A stretch of DNA of 64,000 bases from an uncultured Muribaculaceae bacterium (GCA_910579035.1 CAJTSR010000011.1:1-64000), one strand, 5' to 3'; numbered from the stretch's first letter, positions 16,876 to 26,618 are shown. Program-made: numbers and translations. The notes: a model not told the origin generated them from the letters alone.

Positions 16876-18720
16876 ATGAAATTATCCCGATTCTTACTCG
16901 CTCTCGCTCTGACAGCAGCCCCGGCAGCAATGGCGCAGCGCATGGCCGTTCTCAGCGACCTCCATGTCACTCCCGGCAATGCCAACGAAGCAGAGCTTCG
17001 CAAGGCTGTCGACGAAATCAACAACAGCAATTTCGATTTTGTGATAGTGAACGGCGACCTCGGCAACGAAGGCTCCGACGCAGAACTGAAAAACTCCAAG
17101 GAGATATTAAGCCTGATAAAGCATCCGCTTTTCGTACTGCCCGGCAACCACGAGGATACTTGGAGCCAGAGTGCCACCAAAACCTTCGTAGACCTTTGGG
17201 GCAACGACCGTTTTGTGGCCGAATTCGACTCTCTGATAATAGTCGGCATCAACTGCGGCCCGTATATGAAGATGGGCGACGGCCACATCAAGCAGGAAGA
17301 CCTCCACTGGCTCAAAGCCACACTCGACGAACGCGTAAAACCCGGCAAGAGAGTGCTCTCGTTCAACCACTACCCTCTCCTCGACGACCTCGACAACTGC
17401 TCCGACTACCTCGCCATACTTGAAGAATATCCTGTGATAACCCACATCAACGGCCACTATCACTCGTTCAGCCAGTACATCGCCGGCGGCCCCGACAGCG
17501 GCAGCGACATGCCCTGCGCCATGACCCGCGCCCTCGATATGCGCGACGGCAAATTCGGCTACGCCATAGTAGAGGTAAGCCCGCAGTGGGTACACTTCTA
17601 CAACAAGCCGATAGGAAAACCAGCAGAAGCAAAGTTCGCATTCCCCGCCAAGACCAAGCATAAAAAAGCCAAACGCGCCGAACGCCCAGCCATAAAATCG
17701 CCCGAAGGATTCGCAGTAGAAAAAGTATGGGCCGACAGCGCCTCTATCTTCACACGCCTCGGATTCGACAGCAAAAATGTATATTTCGGCAACTCGCTCG
17801 GCCACGCCCGCGCCGTGAACAAGGCATCAGGCAAGCAGGCATGGAGCGTGCCTACCGGAGCAAGCCTGTTCAGCCGCCCCGTGGCTCTCAAAGGCAACAA
17901 AGTAGCAATCCCGATGCACGACGGCATAATGGTGCTCGACAGCCGCAACGGACGCCAGACTGCCAAGCATAACTCCAAAGAAGGCCCCTATGTGGCCGAC
18001 GGCGTAATCACACCCGATGGCAAAGGATACATTCAGGGAGGCTACAAGCGCATCGAGCGCCGCCGCCCCGACAACGGAAAACTCATCTGGAGCTACGACT
18101 CTATATTCAATTACTGCCAGGCAGCCCCGGCAATCGACGGCACCGACCTCGTGTTCGGCGCGTGGGACACAAACCTGCGCTCGCTTAATCTTGCCACAGG
18201 ACGCCTCAACTGGGTATGGAACAACGGCAAGAAAGCCAACATGCTTGGCCCGGGCAACGTTGTGCCTGTAATCACCGGCGACAAAGTGTTCGTTGTGGCA
18301 CCCGACCGCTTTATGACAGCTCTCGACCGCCGCACAGGCAAGCAACTGTGGCGCGACAACTCGCACCGCTATCGCGAAAGCCTCGGCCACAGCGAAGACA
18401 ACACCCGCATCTATGCCAAAACCATGGACGGCGAACTCGTAGCTATCGATGCTACCGCGCCGCAGTTCAAAGAACTCTGGACCCTCGACCTCGGCCTCGG
18501 CTACGAGCACGCTCCCTGCATAATCCTCGAAAAAGACGGCTACGTATACGCCGGAAGCCGCCGAGGCACCGTTACGATAACCCGTGCCAACGGACCCGAA
18601 CTGATAGCCTCTCTTCCGCTCGGCGTCAGCGAGGTCAACGGCATTGACGTCGATCCCTCCACCGGCGACATCTATGTGTCGCTCATCGAAGGCACCATAT
18701 TCCGCATAGCCCGCAAGTAA
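16876..18720 (+). CDS. Secreted metallophosphoesterase fused to a PQQ-like beta-propeller
   Basis: This is a 614-residue protein. Residues 1-20 are a signal peptide (ALALTAAPAAMA). Residues about 22-235 are a calcineurin-like phosphoesterase with all metal-binding blocks visible: SDLHV, NGDLGNE, PGNHED, NHYP and NGHYHS. Residues about 275-614 are repeated blades with the W-rich PQQ-propeller motif (SGKQAWSVPTG, TGRLNWVWNNG, TGKQLWRDNS). The phosphatase probably acts on phosphomono- or diesters in the periplasm, and the propeller may bind a partner or substrate. It is a single-gene unit closed by the hairpin at 18741-18770. The substrate cannot be read from the sequence. Confidence 0.85.
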   Translation: MKLSRFLLALALTAAPAAMAQRMAVLSDLHVTPGNANEAELRKAVDEINNSNFDFVIVNGDLGNEGSDAELKNSKEILSLIKHPLFVLPGNHEDTWSQSATKTFVDLWGNDRFVAEFDSLIIVGINCGPYMKMGDGHIKQEDLHWLKATLDERVKPGKRVLSFNHYPLLDDLDNCSDYLAILEEYPVITHINGHYHSFSQYIAGGPDSGSDMPCAMTRALDMRDGKFGYAIVEVSPQWVHFYNKPIGKPAEAKFAFPAKTKHKKAKRAERPAIKSPEGFAVEKVWADSASIFTRLGFDSKNVYFGNSLGHARAVNKASGKQAWSVPTGASLFSRPVALKGNKVAIPMHDGIMVLDSRNGRQTAKHNSKEGPYVADGVITPDGKGYIQGGYKRIERRRPDNGKLIWSYDSIFNYCQAAPAIDGTDLVFGAWDTNLRSLNLATGRLNWVWNNGKKANMLGPGNVVPVITGDKVFVVAPDRFMTALDRRTGKQLWRDNSHRYRESLGHSEDNTRIYAKTMDGELVAIDATAPQFKELWTLDLGLGYEHAPCIILEKDGYVYAGSRRGTVTITRANGPELIASLPLGVSEVNGIDVDPSTGDIYVSLIEGTIFRIARK

Positions 18721-18740
18721 TTCCATAACGTTTAACGTTC

Positions 18741-18775
18741 CATCGCGGCAGGCGTCGGCCTGCCGCGATGTTTTT
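18741..18775 (+). terminator. Terminator after the phosphoesterase gene
   Basis: CATCGCGGCAGGC (18741-18753) pairs perfectly with GCCTGCCGCGATG (18758-18770) around a GTCG loop and is followed by five Ts. Confidence 0.85.
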
Positions 18776-18823
18776 ATATGTCCTAAAACGACAGTTGCCG
18801 CTCCCGACATCGAATTTTTTTAG

Positions 18824-18831
18824 TACTTTTG
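18824..18831 (+). promoter_or_regulatory. Promoter -7 box for rfbD
   Basis: TACTTTTG lies 10 bp before the rfbD start codon. The transcript would be nearly leaderless, which is common in Bacteroidetes. Confidence 0.5.
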
Positions 18832-18841
18832 CACATAGATT

Positions 18842-19720
18842 ATGAACTCTTTGAAGATACTGGTAACAGGAGCAGCCGGACAGCTCGGCAACGAACTGCG
18901 AAGCATACTTGAAGAACGTATGCCCGGACAGACCGTATATGTCGACCTGCCGCAGGCCGATCTCACATCGCGCGAACTTGCCGAGGATCTTCTCCGCCAA
19001 GGCGGATTCACCCATGTGGTGAACTGCGCGGCATATACCGCCGTAGACCGTGCCGAGGAAGAGAAGCTGCAATGCAAGGAAGTAAACGAAGGAATCGTGT
19101 CGAATCTCGCGCGGATTGCCGACGAGCTTGGCACAAGGATAATACACATATCCACCGACTATGTGTTCGACGGAAACACCTGCCGTCCATACACCGAAAG
19201 CGACAAGCCCGAACCCCTGTCGGTCTATGGCGCCACCAAGCGCAAAAGTGAAACCATACTCCTCGGGCTGGCCCCGAACAGCATGGTACTTCGCACAGGC
19301 TGGCTATACTCTCCTCACGGCCACAACTTTATGAAAACGGTACTGTCGTTGGCTGAAAAAAAAGACAGAATAGGAATAGTGGCCGACCAGACCGGCACCC
19401 CCACCTATGCCGGCGACCTTGCCTCGGCCATCGTATCGATACTGGAGTCAAACCACTGGGTACCCGGCGTGTTTCACTTCGCAAACGAAGGCGTGGCCAC
19501 ATGGTACGATTTCGCCGTGGCAATACTCGAAGAAGCCGGAATGCCCGAAAAAGCGGCTGCCGTGGCGCCTATCAGCACAGCCGACTATCCTTGCGCCGCT
19601 GCCCGCCCCCACTACTCTGTGCTCGACAAGAGCCGTTTCAAAGCAACATTTGGCATAACCATACCCCACTGGCGCGACGGACTGCGCCGCTGCATGGCCG
19701 AAATGGCCGCTATCAATTAA
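18842..19720 (+). CDS. rfbD: dTDP-4-dehydrorhamnose reductase
   Basis: This 292-residue short-chain dehydrogenase performs the last step of dTDP-L-rhamnose synthesis, reducing dTDP-4-keto-rhamnose with NAD(P)H. The N-terminal Rossmann motif is VTGAAGQLGNEL. HISTDYVFDG carries the substrate-binding serine/threonine, and YGATKRKSE holds the catalytic Tyr-Lys pair. VLRTGWLYS and GTPTYA are also typical of RmlD. The other rml genes are not in this window. The prfC start follows the stop by one base, so the two genes are co-transcribed without an obvious functional link. Confidence 0.92.
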   Translation: MNSLKILVTGAAGQLGNELRSILEERMPGQTVYVDLPQADLTSRELAEDLLRQGGFTHVVNCAAYTAVDRAEEEKLQCKEVNEGIVSNLARIADELGTRIIHISTDYVFDGNTCRPYTESDKPEPLSVYGATKRKSETILLGLAPNSMVLRTGWLYSPHGHNFMKTVLSLAEKKDRIGIVADQTGTPTYAGDLASAIVSILESNHWVPGVFHFANEGVATWYDFAVAILEEAGMPEKAAAVAPISTADYPCAAARPHYSVLDKSRFKATFGITIPHWRDGLRRCMAEMAAIN

Positions 19721-19721
19721 T

Positions 19722-21302
19722 ATGGCAACACTGAACGACGAAATACAGAGGCGACGCACTTTCGCCATCATATCACACCCCGACGCCGGCAAGACAACCC
19801 TTACCGAAAAGCTGCTGCTGTTCGGCGGAGCTATCCACATTGCGGGAGCCGTGAAATCGAACAAGATAAAGAAGACCGCCACCAGCGACTGGATGGAGAT
19901 AGAGAAGCAGCGCGGCATATCCGTGGCAACCTCCGTAATGGGATTCAACTACGGCGACTACAAAATCAACATTCTCGACACTCCCGGCCACCAGGACTTC
20001 GCCGAAGACACATACCGCACACTTACGGCAGTCGACAGCGTTATAATAGTGGTCGACGTTGCCAAAGGCGTCGAAACCCAAACCCGGAAGCTTATGGAGG
20101 TATGCCGCATGCGCAACACCCCGGTGATTATATTCGTCAACAAGCTCGACCGCGAAGGCCGCGACCCGTTTGAAATTCTCGACGAACTCGAAGCCGAGCT
20201 CAAAATATCGGTTCGTCCGCTCTCGTGGCCTATCAACATAGGCGCCAAGTTCAAAGGCGTGTACAATATCTACGAGCATTCTCTCGACCTTTTCACGCCT
20301 GACAAACAGCGCGCCACCGAGCGCGTCGAAATCGACAACGTGTCTGACCCCCGCGTGGACGAAGCCGTAGGAGAATCCGACGCTGCCCGCCTCCGCGACG
20401 ACCTCGAACTAATCGATGGAGTCTATCCCGACTTTGATGTCGACGAATACCTCGCCGGCAAGCTCGCCCCCGTTTTCTTCGGCTCGGCGCTCAACACTTT
20501 CGGTGTCAAGGAGCTGCTCGACTGCTTCGTGAAAATAGCCCCGTCGCCACGCCCGGTCGAGGCTCAGGAACGCCGCGTAGACCCGCAGGAAGACGCATTC
20601 AGCGGATTTGTGTTCAAAATCCATGCCAATATGGACCCCAACCACCGCAGCTGCATCGCCTTCGTCAAGGTATGCTCAGGCCGTTTCGAGCGCAACGCAC
20701 CCTACAAACAGATACGCACAGGCAAGACGCTCCGTTTCGCCGCCCCCACCGCCTTTATGGCCCAGAAGAAAAACATTGTCGACGAAGCTTTTCCCGGTGA
20801 CATAGTGGGCATTCCCGATACGGGCAACTTCAAAATCGGCGATACCCTCACAGCCGGTGAAGAAATACACTACAAAGGCCTTCCAAGCTTCTCGCCGGAG
20901 ATGTTTATGTACATCGAGAATACCGACCCGATGAAGTCCAAACAGCTCGAAAAAGGCATACAGCAGCTTATGGACGAAGGTGTGGCCCAGCTGTTTATGC
21001 ACCAGTTCAACGGCCGAAAGGTAATCGGAACTGTCGGACAACTCCAGTTCGAGGTCATTCAGTACCGCCTGCTCCACGAGTACGGAGCGCAGTGCCGCTG
21101 GGAGCCTATGTCGATGTACAAAGCCTGCTGGATAGAAAGCGACGACCCTGCCGCGCTCGAAGCCTTCAAAAAGCGCAAGCACCAATTTATGGCACTCGAC
21201 CGCGAAGGACGCGATGTTTTCCTTGCCGACTCCCAGTTCGTGCTCACAATGGCTCAGAACGATTTCCCCAAGATACGCTTCCACTTCTCTTCAGAATTTT
21301 GA
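19722..21302 (+). CDS. prfC: Peptide chain release factor 3
   Basis: This 526-residue translational GTPase recycles RF1/RF2 after termination. G1 is SHPDAGKTTLTEKLL, the switch/G2 region includes the RGISVATSV segment, G3 is DTPGHQDF, and G4 is NKLDREGRDP. The internal length and the C-terminal domain (QLQFEVIQYRL) match RF3 rather than EF-G. It starts one base after the rfbD stop. Confidence 0.96.
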   Translation: MATLNDEIQRRRTFAIISHPDAGKTTLTEKLLLFGGAIHIAGAVKSNKIKKTATSDWMEIEKQRGISVATSVMGFNYGDYKINILDTPGHQDFAEDTYRTLTAVDSVIIVVDVAKGVETQTRKLMEVCRMRNTPVIIFVNKLDREGRDPFEILDELEAELKISVRPLSWPINIGAKFKGVYNIYEHSLDLFTPDKQRATERVEIDNVSDPRVDEAVGESDAARLRDDLELIDGVYPDFDVDEYLAGKLAPVFFGSALNTFGVKELLDCFVKIAPSPRPVEAQERRVDPQEDAFSGFVFKIHANMDPNHRSCIAFVKVCSGRFERNAPYKQIRTGKTLRFAAPTAFMAQKKNIVDEAFPGDIVGIPDTGNFKIGDTLTAGEEIHYKGLPSFSPEMFMYIENTDPMKSKQLEKGIQQLMDEGVAQLFMHQFNGRKVIGTVGQLQFEVIQYRLLHEYGAQCRWEPMSMYKACWIESDDPAALEAFKKRKHQFMALDREGRDVFLADSQFVLTMAQNDFPKIRFHFSSEF

Positions 21303-21336
21303 CAAGTCAACGCCCGGAATAAAACCTCTGAAAAAC

Positions 21337-21489
21337 ATGTCCTGTCTTCGCGCCATACTATGCATCATCTTCCCGCCACTCGCCGTGCTCGACAAGGGCT
21401 GTGGCTCCGTTATCCTTGTCACTGCCCTCACCCTGTGCGCATGGGTGCCGGGAGTGATAGGCGCCATTCTGATATGCTACAAAAAATAA
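21337..21489 (+). CDS. Pmp3/YqaE-family small membrane protein
   Basis: This 50-residue peptide (MSCLRAILCIIFPPLAVLDK at the start) has two hydrophobic helices joined by the KGCG turn, the signature of the UPF0057/Pmp3 proteolipid family (IFPPLAV...GxxxxxxxxxLCxxxPGxIHA-like end, here WVPGVIGAILICYKK). Family members influence membrane potential and salt or stress tolerance. The start ATG at 21337 lies 34 bp after prfC; longer frames overlap prfC and are not credible. Confidence 0.85.
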   Translation: MSCLRAILCIIFPPLAVLDKGCGSVILVTALTLCAWVPGVIGAILICYKK

Positions 21490-21494
21490 GCACA

Positions 21495-22361
21495 ATGAAA
21501 CGACTCTCCATACTGCTCATACTCATGGCGGCAGCGTCGGCTATCGCAGCATCGGCTCGCAGCGAGGTGCGTTTCGGCAACGAATCTGCCGACACCACCG
21601 CCATAACGGCGCTGCTCGACAATGCTCCCCGCCAATACGCCAATCCCGAAGAACTTACGGCTTTCTTTGCCCGCAGCTTCATAGGCACGCCATACGCCGC
21701 ACACACCCTCGAAGCCCCTGAAGAAATACTCACAGTGCGCATCGACAGCCTCGACTGCACCACCTTTGTAGAAACTGCGATGGCTCTTGCCTTTACCGTG
21801 CTCGAGAAGCGCTCCTCGTGGCGCGACTTTGTGTACAACCTTCGTCGCATTCGATACCGGGGAGGCGAAATCGAAGGATATCCGTCGCGCCTCCATTACA
21901 TCTGCGACTGGGCTGTCGACAATAAATACCGTGGCAACTTCTCCGATGTCACCGGAACATTCCCACGATACTCCAACATGGTTCGCAGCATCGATTTTAT
22001 GACCGACAACCGCAAGCTCTATCCCGCACTTGCCGATCAGAACAACTACGACCGCATAAGGGCTATCGAAAGCGGATACCGCAACCATAAATTCCCCTAC
22101 ATAAAAACTATCGACCTCGGCTCAAAAGCCACAAAGGCCGCATTCCGCAACGGCGACGTGGTAGCACTCGTATCCACACTCAAGAATCTCGACGTCACCC
22201 ACATGGGCATAGTGGTAAAAGAATCTCCCGAAGCAGACCCTTACCTGCTCCACGCATCGTCGTCGAACGGCGTGGTGGAAATATCAAGCCGCCCCTTGGC
22301 CGAGTTTCTGAAGAAAAACCGCCAGTGGCTCGGCGTGCGGGTATTCCGCCTCTCAGAATAG
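21495..22361 (+). CDS. DUF1460 amidase-like exported protein
   Basis: This 288-residue protein has a signal peptide (LSILLILMAAASAIAASA). The family (DUF1460, N-acetylmuramoyl-L-alanine amidase-like, NlpC/P60-related fold) is common in Bacteroidales and cleaves peptidoglycan or related amides. The candidate nucleophile is Cys88 in DSLDCTTFVET; the histidine partner is probably in VTHMGIVV or LLHASSSNGVV near the C-terminus. The start is placed at 21495 by the signal peptide. It lies 5 bp after the Pmp3 gene and continues the same run of genes. Confidence 0.85.
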   Translation: MKRLSILLILMAAASAIAASARSEVRFGNESADTTAITALLDNAPRQYANPEELTAFFARSFIGTPYAAHTLEAPEEILTVRIDSLDCTTFVETAMALAFTVLEKRSSWRDFVYNLRRIRYRGGEIEGYPSRLHYICDWAVDNKYRGNFSDVTGTFPRYSNMVRSIDFMTDNRKLYPALADQNNYDRIRAIESGYRNHKFPYIKTIDLGSKATKAAFRNGDVVALVSTLKNLDVTHMGIVVKESPEADPYLLHASSSNGVVEISSRPLAEFLKKNRQWLGVRVFRLSE

Positions 22362-22385
22362 CACACATCACAATTATCTATACCA

Positions 22386-23468
22386 ATGAAACCGCGCCTA
22401 CACTATTTCGACATGCTCAAAGGCATCGCCATATTCATGGTGGTGATGGGACATGTACTAACTATGTGCGTTCGAGAAATCGACAGAGCAGCAATTTTCA
22501 AATTCATCGGCGAAGTGCACATGCCACTGTTCTTCTTCATCAGCGGCTGGATGGCGATGCGCCTCGGCGAAGGCGGCAATGTCGCCACGCCCTCATTGCT
22601 GCCACGCGCCAAACGCCTGCTCCTGCCTATGCTTGGAGCGAGTACGCTGTGGCTGTACTATTTCCCTCTGTCCGGCCTCGAAAGCCCCCTTGTGTCAACA
22701 TGGGAAGGCCTTTGGAGCAACGAATGGAAAAACGGCTACTGGTTCACACTCGTGTTGTTTGAAATATTTGCCGTCTATGCAGCCATAACCCCGCTGCTGT
22801 CACGCTGCCGCAACGTATGGGGCGGTATCGCTGTCACAGCCGCTGCGTGGGCCGTGATGCTTGCATGCCAGGCCATAATGCCGCCTATGTGGGTAGGCAT
22901 ATCTTCCCTCGGACTTGCAGCCACTTTCTTCCCTATATTTATGGCCGGTGCTTTGGCAAAAAAGCATAAGGATGGCTTCGGCCGCATCTGCGAGTCGTCG
23001 GGAGCTGTCACAGCGGCGCTCATAGTCACAGCGTTATGCCTCGCCTTCGTATGCTGGCCTTGGAAATACGGCTTCGCAAACGAATACAACCTTATCGCGG
23101 CCCGCGTCATTCTCCATCTGTCGCTCGCCGTAATAGCCGTCGCCACCGTCAAACCGTGGAGCGAGCGGGCATTCTCTCCCGAACGATCCGCTCCGGGACG
23201 CCTTGCCGATATGTGGCGCTTCATAGGCACTCGCAGCCTCAGTGTGTACCTCCTCCACTACTTTTTCCTGTTCCCTCTCGGCGCCGCACGCCCGGCGCTT
23301 GAAGCCTTGGGACTAAGCTTCACCCCATTGTTCGTATTCTCGGCAACAGTAGCGGCCGCCATAGTCGCACTCGCCCTGTGCGCCGACTATATACTGTCGT
23401 TCTCAAAGCCTCTAAGCCTGCTGCTTACAGGCTCGGAACCGCCTAAACAACCCTCTGTAACCAAATGA
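22386..23468 (+). CDS. Membrane acyltransferase (acyltransferase 3 family)
   Basis: This 360-residue multi-pass protein has about ten hydrophobic helices. The N-terminus LHYFDMLKGIAIFMVVMGHV carries the family motif ending in a conserved His, followed by FKFIGEVHMPLFFFISGWM. These enzymes move acyl groups, often acetyl or succinyl, onto sugars of surface polysaccharides. The stop overlaps the ugd start (ATGA at 23465-23468), which links it to nucleotide-sugar and polysaccharide metabolism. The acceptor is unknown. Confidence 0.85.
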   Translation: MKPRLHYFDMLKGIAIFMVVMGHVLTMCVREIDRAAIFKFIGEVHMPLFFFISGWMAMRLGEGGNVATPSLLPRAKRLLLPMLGASTLWLYYFPLSGLESPLVSTWEGLWSNEWKNGYWFTLVLFEIFAVYAAITPLLSRCRNVWGGIAVTAAAWAVMLACQAIMPPMWVGISSLGLAATFFPIFMAGALAKKHKDGFGRICESSGAVTAALIVTALCLAFVCWPWKYGFANEYNLIAARVILHLSLAVIAVATVKPWSERAFSPERSAPGRLADMWRFIGTRSLSVYLLHYFFLFPLGAARPALEALGLSFTPLFVFSATVAAAIVALALCADYILSFSKPLSLLLTGSEPPKQPSVTK

Positions 23469-24793
23469 ACATAGCAATCGTAGGCACAGGATATGTAGGA
23501 CTCGTTTCGGGAGCATGCTTCGCCGAGATGGGTGTCAACGTTACCTGTGTGGACATCGATACCGAAAAGATAGCCCGACTCAAGGCCGGCGAAATACCGA
23601 TATACGAGCCGGGGCTGTCCGACCTCGTAGGCCGTAACAGCGCCGCCGGACGCCTGCATTTCGCCACCTCGCTCACCGAAGTTCTCGGACAAGTCGAAAT
23701 AGTATTCTGCGCCGTGGGCACACCCTCCGACGAAGACGGCTCGGCCGACCTCAGCCACGTGCTATCCGTGGCCCGTGAGTTTGGCGCGGCCATAGAGCGG
23801 AAAACGCTGCTGGTCACAAAATCGACCGTGCCCGTCGGCACATCTGCCAAAGTAAGGCAGACGGTCAACGCCGAGCTTGAGCGCCGTGGACGCACCGACA
23901 TACCCTTCGAGCTTGCATCCAACCCAGAGTTTCTGAAAGAAGGCGCCGCCATAAAGGACTTTATGTCGCCCGACAGGGTGGTTATAGGCATCGAAAGCGA
24001 CTATGGCCGCAAGCTTATGGAACGGCTCTACCGCCCGTTCCTGCTGAACAACTTCCGAGTGATGTTTATGGACCTGCCGTCGGCCGAAATGACCAAATAT
24101 GCCGCAAACGCCATGCTCGCCACCCGCATCTCGTTCATCAACGAGATTGCCAACCTCTGCGAGCGCGTGGGCGCCGACGTCAACTGCGTGCGCACCGCCA
24201 TCGGTGCCGACGCGCGCATAGGCGGCAAATTCCTGTATCCTGGCTGCGGCTACGGCGGCTCCTGCTTCCCCAAGGACGTCCGCGCACTTATCCGCACAGG
24301 CGAGGAAAACGGCTGCCCCATGCAGATAGTCCGCGCCGTCGACGAAGTGAACGAACGACAGAAAAGCATAGTGTTCGACAAACTCAAAAGAATATTCGAC
24401 AGCAATGTGGCCGGGAAGCATGTCGCCATATGGGGACTCGCTTTCAAGCCCGAAACCGACGACATGCGGTGCGCGCCCTCTCTCGAGGTAATACGCCTGC
24501 TCGTTGAAAACGGTGCCACGGTAAGCGTTTTCGACCCCGTTGCCACCGACGAATGCCGCCGACGTCTTGGCGACTGCGGAGGCGCGCTCACCTATGCCAA
24601 CGATATGTACGACTCACTTGTCGATGCCGACGCACTTGCCCTGCTCACCGAGTGGAAACAATTCAGGCTACCATCGTGGGCGGTCGTTGCGAAAACATTG
24701 CGTGGACTCCATATTGTCGACGGTCGCAACATATACCGCGATGCCGACCTCGAACCCTTCGGTCTTGTGCTCCACGGCATAGGCCGAGGCTAA
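23465..24793 (+). CDS. ugd: UDP-glucose 6-dehydrogenase
   Basis: This 442-residue enzyme oxidises UDP-glucose to UDP-glucuronate with two NAD+. The N-terminal Rossmann motif is VGTGYVGLVSG. The catalytic cysteine is Cys267 in GGSCFPKD. The central helix region (TKYAANAMLATRISFINEIA) and C-terminal NAD fold (HVAIWGLAFKPETDDMR) are typical. A related UDP-ManNAc dehydrogenase is less likely because of the GxGxGGSCFPKD and NEI signatures. It supplies uronic acid for capsule or exopolysaccharide and is translationally coupled to the acyltransferase. Confidence 0.9.
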   Translation: MNIAIVGTGYVGLVSGACFAEMGVNVTCVDIDTEKIARLKAGEIPIYEPGLSDLVGRNSAAGRLHFATSLTEVLGQVEIVFCAVGTPSDEDGSADLSHVLSVAREFGAAIERKTLLVTKSTVPVGTSAKVRQTVNAELERRGRTDIPFELASNPEFLKEGAAIKDFMSPDRVVIGIESDYGRKLMERLYRPFLLNNFRVMFMDLPSAEMTKYAANAMLATRISFINEIANLCERVGADVNCVRTAIGADARIGGKFLYPGCGYGGSCFPKDVRALIRTGEENGCPMQIVRAVDEVNERQKSIVFDKLKRIFDSNVAGKHVAIWGLAFKPETDDMRCAPSLEVIRLLVENGATVSVFDPVATDECRRRLGDCGGALTYANDMYDSLVDADALALLTEWKQFRLPSWAVVAKTLRGLHIVDGRNIYRDADLEPFGLVLHGIGRG

Positions 24794-24806
24794 ACCACAT
24801 ACTGCT

Positions 24807-25931
24807 ATGGACGAAGCTATAAAACTATCTATCAATCATATGGGCGGCACCGAACGCAAGTACGTGGCCGACGCCTTCGACACCGACTGGATAGTGCCGC
24901 TCGGCCCGCACGTCGACGAATTCGAGCGTCGTCTGGCCGCGTACCTCGCACAGGACAAGCAACTCCTTGCCCTGAGTGCGGGAACAGCCGCCATACATCT
25001 CGCCCTTGTATGCCTCGGCGTAGGCAAAGACGACGAAGTGGTGTGCCAGTCGCTCACCTTTTCGGCGTCGGCAAATCCTATCGCGTACCAAGGCGCGCGC
25101 CCGGTGTTCGTCGACAGCGAGCCGGACACTATGAACATATCGCCGGCAGCCCTTGCCGACGCCCTCGACAGCCGACGCAAAGCCACCGGCGCATATCCGA
25201 AAGCCATCGTGGCCGTGGATCTCTACGGCATGCCGGCCAAGTGGGACGAGATCGAAGCAATCGCCTCCGAACGCGGAGTACCCATAGTCGAAGACGCCGC
25301 GGAAGCCCTCGGCTCGCGGTACAAAGGACGCTGCTGCGGCACTTTCGGAGCTTTCGGAGCGCTGAGTTTCAACGGAAACAAGATTATCACTACCTCTGGC
25401 GGAGGCGCCTTGATATGCCCCGACGAAGACAGCCGCCGCAAAGCGCTGTTCTTCGCCACGCAGGCTCGCGAAAACCTGCCCTATTATTACCACAAGCATA
25501 TCGGCTTCAACTACCGCCTGAGCAATATCTGTGGCGCCATAGGCTGCGGACAGATGGAGGTTTTGCCCGAACGGGTGGCTCGCCGACAGGCCATCAACGC
25601 CATATACGCCTCCGAGCTTTCAAACCGCGGCGGCATACGGGTGCAGGGCAATCCCGGAAGCGAATACGAGTCCAATTTCTGGCTTACCACTGTGCAGTTC
25701 GACGACGAAACAGCGCCCGAACGCATACGCACCGCCCTTGCCGCCCGTAATATCGAAACACGGCCTCTATGGCGCCCCATGCACATGCAGCCGGTGTTTG
25801 CCGACGCCCCCTACTATGGCGGCGACAATGCCGAACGGCTCTACCGCCACGGCCTGTGCCTGCCAAGCGGCTCAGTACTCAACGACAAACAGATAATGCG
25901 CGTATGCAGCACGATAAAAGAACTGATATAG
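24807..25931 (+). CDS. DegT/DnrJ/EryC1/StrS sugar aminotransferase
   Basis: This 374-residue PLP enzyme carries the PLP lysine Lys192 in SFNGNKIITT. Upstream are LSAGTAAIHLAL, FVDSEPDTMN and DLYGMPA, all family blocks. VEDAAEALGS holds the PLP-ring-contacting Asp. It transfers an amino group to a keto-sugar nucleotide, most like the PglE/WecE group making amino-dideoxy sugars. No 4,6-dehydratase of the UDP-GlcNAc type is adjacent, so the substrate is open. The HAD gene begins inside its last 28 bp in another frame. Confidence 0.88.
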   Translation: MDEAIKLSINHMGGTERKYVADAFDTDWIVPLGPHVDEFERRLAAYLAQDKQLLALSAGTAAIHLALVCLGVGKDDEVVCQSLTFSASANPIAYQGARPVFVDSEPDTMNISPAALADALDSRRKATGAYPKAIVAVDLYGMPAKWDEIEAIASERGVPIVEDAAEALGSRYKGRCCGTFGAFGALSFNGNKIITTSGGGALICPDEDSRRKALFFATQARENLPYYYHKHIGFNYRLSNICGAIGCGQMEVLPERVARRQAINAIYASELSNRGGIRVQGNPGSEYESNFWLTTVQFDDETAPERIRTALAARNIETRPLWRPMHMQPVFADAPYYGGDNAERLYRHGLCLPSGSVLNDKQIMRVCSTIKELI

Positions 25932-26617
25932 ACTGCCGTCAACGCTGCCTTATAGCCTTCGACCTCGACGACACGCTCTTCAAGGAACGCGACTACCTGC
26001 GTTCCGGCCACCGCGTGCTCGCCCGCAAGCTTGCCGGGGAAAGCGGCGCCGATGAGCGCGCGCTGTTCAGGCTCATCACAGAGCACCACCCTCGAGGCAT
26101 CGAGGCGGCATTGGCATATCTTGCCGAGCGCGGCACTCCGTCCTCTTTCAGTGTCGACGAACTCGTGGAAGCATACCGCGCCCACACGCCCGACATCAGC
26201 CTTGACGCCGACACCGAGCGCACCCTGCAAGAACTTAAACGACGCGGGCATCGGCTTGTGCTGATTACCGACGGCTCCACCCGCCACCAGCGCGCCAAGC
26301 TTCACGCTCTCGGCCTTGACCGCTTCATCGAACCCGGTGCCGTCCTTATCAGCGAAGAAACAGGAGGCGACAAGCACACCCCGCTGCCGTTCGCGATAGC
26401 AGAAGAACGATTCGGAAAAGAAACCGCGCGCAGAATATATGTGGGCGATAATCTCTCCAAAGACTTCAAATGGCCCAACCAAAGGGGTTGGACAAGCGTT
26501 ATGCTTGCGGACCATAACGGCATCAACGTATTCCCCCAGCAGCCATCGCAATGGCCGGGAGAATACCGTCCGTCGGCCTGCATCGACAATATTTCTCGAA
26601 TATTAGAATTTGTATAA
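25904..26617 (+). CDS. HAD-superfamily phosphatase
   Basis: This is a 237-residue protein. Motif I is IAFDLDDTLF with the nucleophile and acid Asp pair, motif II is LITDGST, motif III is the Lys in the KHTPL region, and motif IV is YVGDNLSKDFK. The start at 25904 (MQHDKRTDID) overlaps the aminotransferase end by 28 bp; motif I begins only about 15 residues in, which supports this start over 25769. It probably dephosphorylates a sugar phosphate, given its neighbours, but HAD specificity cannot be read from sequence. Confidence 0.85.
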   Translation: MQHDKRTDIDCRQRCLIAFDLDDTLFKERDYLRSGHRVLARKLAGESGADERALFRLITEHHPRGIEAALAYLAERGTPSSFSVDELVEAYRAHTPDISLDADTERTLQELKRRGHRLVLITDGSTRHQRAKLHALGLDRFIEPGAVLISEETGGDKHTPLPFAIAEERFGKETARRIYVGDNLSKDFKWPNQRGWTSVMLADHNGINVFPQQPSQWPGEYRPSACIDNISRILEFV

Positions 26618-26618
26618 A

